Shown here: positions 60,396-64,000 of the stretch, one piece after another
Layout: each line of letters begins with the position of its first letter
Position numbering within the stretch: position 1 is the first letter of the stretch
The notes under the pieces: generated by a model
Databases searched by the model: none
The model's input: the letters and a program-made list of their open reading frames with translations, nothing else
Told to the model about the DNA's origin: nothing
NCBI GenBank assembly: GCA_900696685.1
Contig: CAADHA010000029.1
Span: 1-64,000, forward strand
Direction of reading: 5' to 3'
From: an uncultured Planctomycetota bacterium
Lineage (GTDB): Bacteria; Planctomycetota; Phycisphaerae; Phycisphaerales; UBA5793
DNA length: 64,000 nt
Translations under genes and position numbers: made by a program

Positions 60396-62063
60396 GTGCC
60401 TGAAGATCAGAGTGATACCGGGACACGCTCCGCACGATCCGCCGGATTGGCCGGCGCGGGGAGCATCGTCTCGGCCACGTGGGTGGTCTCTGGGCTGACG
60501 CTCCTCTCCCGTATCGCCGGGCTGGCCAGGGACGCGGCCAACTCGCGAACCTTCGGCTCCGGACCGGACTTCGGGGCCTTCACCTTCGCCTTTCTCGTTC
60601 CCAATCTGTTCCGGCGGCTCTTCGGAGAGGGCGCGCTGAGCGCCTCGTTCCTTCCCCGCTACACGCGCCTTCTGGAAGAGGACTCCCGCCGCGCAAGGGC
60701 CTATGCGCGACTCGTCATTGCTTCGACGGCCCTTGCCCTGCTGGCGATCACCATCGCGGTCGAGGCGGCCCTGGGGGCGATGTGGCTTGCCTGGCGCAGC
60801 GTCCCGGATCTCGCCCTGCGAACCTTCGCCATCGAGTTGACGATGCTCCTCTTTCCGTACATGCCGATGGTGTGCGTAACGGCCCTGCTCGGGGCGGTGC
60901 TCCAGGTGCACGGTCGATTCGGGCCGGCCGCGGCTTCGCCGATCCTCCTCAATGTCGGCATCATCGTGCCGACGATCGGGGCGGCGGCGTGGTCCGCCGC
61001 GCAACCCGGCTGGCCGCGCGCCAACGGTCTGTACTTCCTCTGTTTGGGCGTGCTGATCTCAGGCGTCGCGCAGATCGCATGGTCGCTGCTGGCCCTGCGC
61101 GGCGCGCATGCAGATCCGCGCCGGCCGACGCGCGATGAAGTTAAGGCCATGCGCCCCGACCTTGCCGCGACGTGGAGATTCGCCCTGCCGATGATCCTGG
61201 GCCTGGGCGTGCTCCAACTCAACACTTTCTTCGACGGCCTCATCGCGTCGTACCCATTCCTCGTCGGGCCGACGATCTTCGGGATGCACTATCCGCTCGA
61301 CGGGCACTCGGCCGCGGTCGTGGGCTATGCGCAGCGCCTGTACCAGTTCCCCCTCGGGGTCTTCGGCATCGCGGTGGCGACGGCGATCTACCCGGCGCTG
61401 GCGCGAGCGGCGTCGCGGCCGGCGGACTTCGCCGAAGTGGTGCGGCACGGCGTTCGCCTCACCGTCTTCATCGGACTGCCGGCGTCCGTGGGACTCTGGT
61501 TCGTCGCCACGCCGCTCAGCGCCGTGATCTACCGCGGCGGGCGGTTCCCGGCCGAAGACGTGGCGCGCGTCGCGCGCGTGCTGGCCTTCTACGGCCCGTC
61601 CGTGTGCGCGTATTCGATCATCCACGTCCTGACGCGCGCGTGCTTTGCGCGCGGCGACTCGATGACCCCGGTGCGCATCTCCCTCGCGATGGTCGCCGCG
61701 AACCTGGCGCTGAACATTCTTCTCATCTGGCCCCTGGGCGAAGCGGGCCTGGCCGCGTCCACGTCGCTCTGCTCGATCCTCCAGGTTGTCTTGCTTCTTC
61801 GCGGTATTCGACGCGTGAGCGCTGAGCCGCTGGGATCCGATGTCCGCCGGGGCGTTGCGGGCAGCGCTTTTGCGACGGTGTGCATGGCGGCGGTACTCGC
61901 CCTCGCGGCCGCGCTCTGGCCGACATCCTCTGAGTCATGGCCGTGGAGATTGGCCGAACTGGCGTGCCTCACGCTCGTGGGCGGAGCGTCATTCGTCGTC
62001 GCGGCGAAGATCGCACGTCTGGAGGAGTGGCGCTGGCTGATGCAGAGGAACGTGAGGAACTGA
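60396..62063 (+). CDS. murJ: Lipid II flippase MurJ (MviN)
   Basis: A 555-residue polytopic MOP-superfamily protein that moves lipid II to the periplasmic side for peptidoglycan synthesis. N-terminal ATWVVSGLTLLSRIAGLARD and FLVPNLFRRLFGEGALSASFLPRY are diagnostic, including the conserved Arg and RR-LFGEGA-S segment. Then come about 14 hydrophobic helices, with PMILGLGVLQLNTFFDGLIAS and RLYQFPLGVFGIAVATAIYP mid-protein. GTG start at 60396 without a clear Shine-Dalgarno. Stands alone. Confidence 0.95.
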   Translation: MPEDQSDTGTRSARSAGLAGAGSIVSATWVVSGLTLLSRIAGLARDAANSRTFGSGPDFGAFTFAFLVPNLFRRLFGEGALSASFLPRYTRLLEEDSRRARAYARLVIASTALALLAITIAVEAALGAMWLAWRSVPDLALRTFAIELTMLLFPYMPMVCVTALLGAVLQVHGRFGPAAASPILLNVGIIVPTIGAAAWSAAQPGWPRANGLYFLCLGVLISGVAQIAWSLLALRGAHADPRRPTRDEVKAMRPDLAATWRFALPMILGLGVLQLNTFFDGLIASYPFLVGPTIFGMHYPLDGHSAAVVGYAQRLYQFPLGVFGIAVATAIYPALARAASRPADFAEVVRHGVRLTVFIGLPASVGLWFVATPLSAVIYRGGRFPAEDVARVARVLAFYGPSVCAYSIIHVLTRACFARGDSMTPVRISLAMVAANLALNILLIWPLGEAGLAASTSLCSILQVVLLLRGIRRVSAEPLGSDVRRGVAGSAFATVCMAAVLALAAALWPTSSESWPWRLAELACLTLVGGASFVVAAKIARLEEWRWLMQRNVRN

Positions 62064-62155
62064 AGCCGGCTCGCTGTCGTGACACAGACCTCAAATGCGT
62101 TTGCCGCTCTCGACCGCAGCCCGCTGGAGGCGCCGCTGCCCTTCAGCCAATGGGC

Positions 62156-62193
62156 CAAAAAGAACGGGAGCGCGGCTGGGCCGCGCTCCCGTT
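62156..62193 (-). terminator. Strong intrinsic terminator
   Basis: AACGGGAGCGCGG at 62163-62175 pairs perfectly (13 bp) with CCGCGCTCCCGTT at 62181-62193. On the minus strand the stem is followed by CTTTTTGG, making a good terminator for the secreted-protein gene ending at 62221; it may also stop murJ transcripts. Confidence 0.85.
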
Positions 62194-62220
62194 GAGATTC
62201 AAGACAGCGAATCGGTCAGA

Positions 62221-63222
62221 TTACGGAACCTGAGCGACGTTGCTGGTCTGGCAGCCGGGGACCTGGATCAGCTGCACGTAGCCGCGGCAAGCGCCGGGGC
62301 CGGCCTGTGCGTTCACCGAGCCGGAACCGTTGCCGGTGCCGATGGTGTTGTAGAGCTGCAGCTGGTTGGTGCCGAGGCCGAGTTGCGTGCCCTGGCAGGG
62401 ACCGGACGGAATCGTGTAGTTGCCCGTGTTGCGGGCGAAGAGGATGCCCTGCTGAATGTTGGGCCGAGCGCCGCTCCAGGCGAGGCGGACGGTGCCGGGG
62501 CAGGTGCCGGTGATCGCGACGGTGTAGCCGCCGCCCTGCGAGCAGTCGAGGCCGTAGGAGACGTCCCACGTGCCGGCGCCGACGAGGTTCTGCCAGTCAG
62601 TCGGGTTCGGATAGCCGAAGTAGTTCGACTGAAGGAAGGTGCGGCCGTTGTTGCCCGGAGGGTTGCCGACGGCGCCAGCGCCGCTGGTGGTCACAACGAA
62701 GGCCTGTCCACTGCCGGTGCCGACGAGGCGGATGCCGACATGGTAGTTGCCCGAGCCGAGGTTGAAGGAGCCGCCGCCGAGGGTTGCGACGAGCAGATAC
62801 TCGTCACGCCCGAAGTAGAAGCCGCCAGTCAGGGTGAGGGTGTAGCTGGTGATGTTCGGCTTGTCGGCGATCAGCGTGCCGAAGGTGCCTTCGCCGAGGC
62901 CCTGGTAGACGATCAGGTCGCAGGCGGAGAACACGGTGCCGGGGTTGGGAATGAAGTTGGCGCGGAAGCCTTCAACCGTGCCGCCGCCCCACTGCACATC
63001 GTCAAACGTCCAGGAATCCGAAACCGCAGTGCCGCGCTCGCTGGTGAACCCCTTGCGACCGTCTGCAGTTCCGTTGAACCAGCACACGGCCTGGGGCACT
63101 TCGCCGTTGTTGCCGATCTTGATCATTCCGCCGGTTTCCCCCGCGGTGAGCGTCGGGTTCTGGGCGAAAGCGGTGCCGGCCATGAGAGCCAAGGCCGAAG
63201 CAGAGAACAGGATACGCTTCAT
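62221..63222 (-). CDS. Secreted protein with SNV C-terminal domain
   Basis: A 333-residue exported protein. The ATG at 63222 has AAGGAG seven bases upstream; signal peptide MKRILFSASALALMAGTAFA. The mature N-terminal domain (about 22-225) is beta-rich with WTFDDVQWGGGTVEGFRANF and FYFGRDEYLLVATLGGGSF, like bacterial choice-of-anchor domains. The C-terminal ~105 residues match those of the proteins at 3288 and 59027: GTCPGTVRLAWSGARP, ILFARNTGNYTIPSGPCQGT, YVQLIQVPGC, terminal SNVAQVP. Function unknown. Confidence 0.85.
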   Translation of the reverse strand: MKRILFSASALALMAGTAFAQNPTLTAGETGGMIKIGNNGEVPQAVCWFNGTADGRKGFTSERGTAVSDSWTFDDVQWGGGTVEGFRANFIPNPGTVFSACDLIVYQGLGEGTFGTLIADKPNITSYTLTLTGGFYFGRDEYLLVATLGGGSFNLGSGNYHVGIRLVGTGSGQAFVVTTSGAGAVGNPPGNNGRTFLQSNYFGYPNPTDWQNLVGAGTWDVSYGLDCSQGGGYTVAITGTCPGTVRLAWSGARPNIQQGILFARNTGNYTIPSGPCQGTQLGLGTNQLQLYNTIGTGNGSGSVNAQAGPGACRGYVQLIQVPGCQTSNVAQVP

Positions 63223-64000
63223 CTGATGCTCCTTCTCTTTTCGAGAATCCCGCCAGGGTCCGGCGTCGCGAACTGCGATCACCGTCCCGTGGCATACTCC
63301 AAGATGCAGTTCCCCCGGAACACCCCGGGGAAGAACGTTGTCAACTACTTGAACAGGATGCACCTTCGATCGATTCGCCGCCCGGTACGATCGCAGTGCC
63401 CAGAAAGAACTGAACACGCGCCCCCGCAACCGGTCCCGCACCATAACTGCGGCAAAACGCGCAGCGATCCAACGAGGAAAACACGAAGGTCATCTTGATG
63501 CAAACTCCCCAGCCCCCTTGGACCCGACGAGCGTCGAGCCCTGTCATCATTCTCCGCGGTAAGTGTACCTGAGTTCAGGGAGAATGCAAAGCGTCCGGGT
63601 GTCAGAATTCGCACTTTTTTCAGATTTCGCGCCGCTTCTGCGCGTCGGCAGGCAGAAGTACCGTACATATCGCTAACTGCTTCAGGGTTTTCACCCTAGG
63701 CCATTGACCCTCACCGGCTTTGGTACACAGCAGGACTTTCGCCGGGCAACAGCCGTAGAGCCTCCCGCGTTGCCTCCGCCGTGGCATGGGCGACTGATCC
63801 CCGAAATGTCGCCAACGGGGTGCTTTTCGGTTTTTTCTGAAAAAATGAGAATCGGACTTCCATTGCCGCCCACTGTCGGTTATCTTCAATAGTGGTGTGG
63901 CAGGTCCGCCGTGGCGCCTGCGCAGTAGGCCGCAACCATCCGGCGTTCGCCTGGATCATGCGGAAGGCTGCGGGGCAGGCGGCGCTGTTCACGACAGAGA
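63223..64000. other. 778 bases at the right edge without a supported gene
   Basis: Holds the 5' region of the secreted-protein gene. TTGACA on the minus strand near 63345 could be a -35 box, but no good -10 follows. An imperfect stem TTCCCC...GGGGAA lies at about 63311-63333. Several short frames exist on both strands without ribosome sites or family likeness. An AT-rich stretch at 63590-63680 and 63825-63850 stands out from the GC-rich background. A gene may begin near 63896 and run off the edge, but it cannot be judged. Confidence 0.5.

Noticed and set aside
63341-63992. Several 60-110 codon frames on both strands near the right edge
   Set aside because: No ribosome sites, no motifs, mutually overlapping; none better than chance in GC-rich DNA.

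Overview
The window looks like a chromosomal piece of a GC-rich, diderm planctomycete, most likely of the Phycisphaerae. The clues are a LEPR-XLL secreted protein, a PEP-CTERM-type C-terminus, a pseudopilin with the H-X9-DG motif, small CxxCG...CPxCG zinc-ribbon proteins, many exported proteins of unknown function, and envelope genes (lpxI, a secretin) that imply an outer membrane. No plasmid, phage or rRNA genes are visible. Two tRNA genes (Ser-UGA, Gly-UCC) lie near 7.3-7.5 kb.

Layout. 1-8.4 kb: a truncated Mrp ATPase, pgi, a secreted protein, a SYLF lipoprotein, a glucose/sorbosone dehydrogenase-like protein, two tRNAs and a nitroreductase. 8.4-13.7 kb: a large BNR-repeat exported protein facing a TIGR03790-type secreted protein. 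14.3-19.5 kb: a LOG-family hydrolase, lpxI, a TlyA-like methyltransferase, gyrA and a STAS protein. 19.7-24.3 kb: a secreted cysteine-rich gene with an internal stop, a zinc-ribbon membrane protein, then a same-strand run of an ABC ATPase, ruvC, ruvX, a membrane protein and a LolA-like protein. 24.5-31.1 kb: a stand-alone TSCPD domain, a polytopic membrane protein, the LEPR-XLL protein and an M28 peptidase.

31.2-48.7 kb: an almost uninterrupted minus-strand cluster for a type II secretion / type IV pilus-like machine. In transcription order it holds three pseudopilins, a degenerate pseudopilin, a small membrane protein, a GspH-like pseudopilin, pilM-pilN-pilO, a PilP/GspC-like protein, a secretin, a TPR lipoprotein, then a signalling block (histidine kinase, receiver, HD-GYP phosphodiesterase, STAS protein), and finally GspE and GspF. 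No prepilin peptidase or PilT retraction ATPase is in view. An HD-GYP enzyme beside an ATPase with MshEN-like N-terminal repeats suggests local cyclic-di-GMP control.

49.2-54.8 kb: an exported HEAT-repeat protein with a receiver-like domain. Divergent from it, a cobalamin riboswitch precedes three exported proteins: a PEP-CTERM propeller-like protein, a protein resembling surface proteins of B12 loci, and an H-X9-DG pseudopilin. This candidate surface corrinoid-capture operon is the strongest lead in the window. 54.8-64 kb: hppD, a second HEAT-like exported protein, an isolated nuoH, a secreted protein whose expected start codon reads AAG, murJ and another secreted protein.

A cross-cutting observation is that six exported proteins share a C-terminal domain of about 95 residues, usually ending in an SNV motif just before the stop. 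It behaves like a lineage-specific surface or sorting module.
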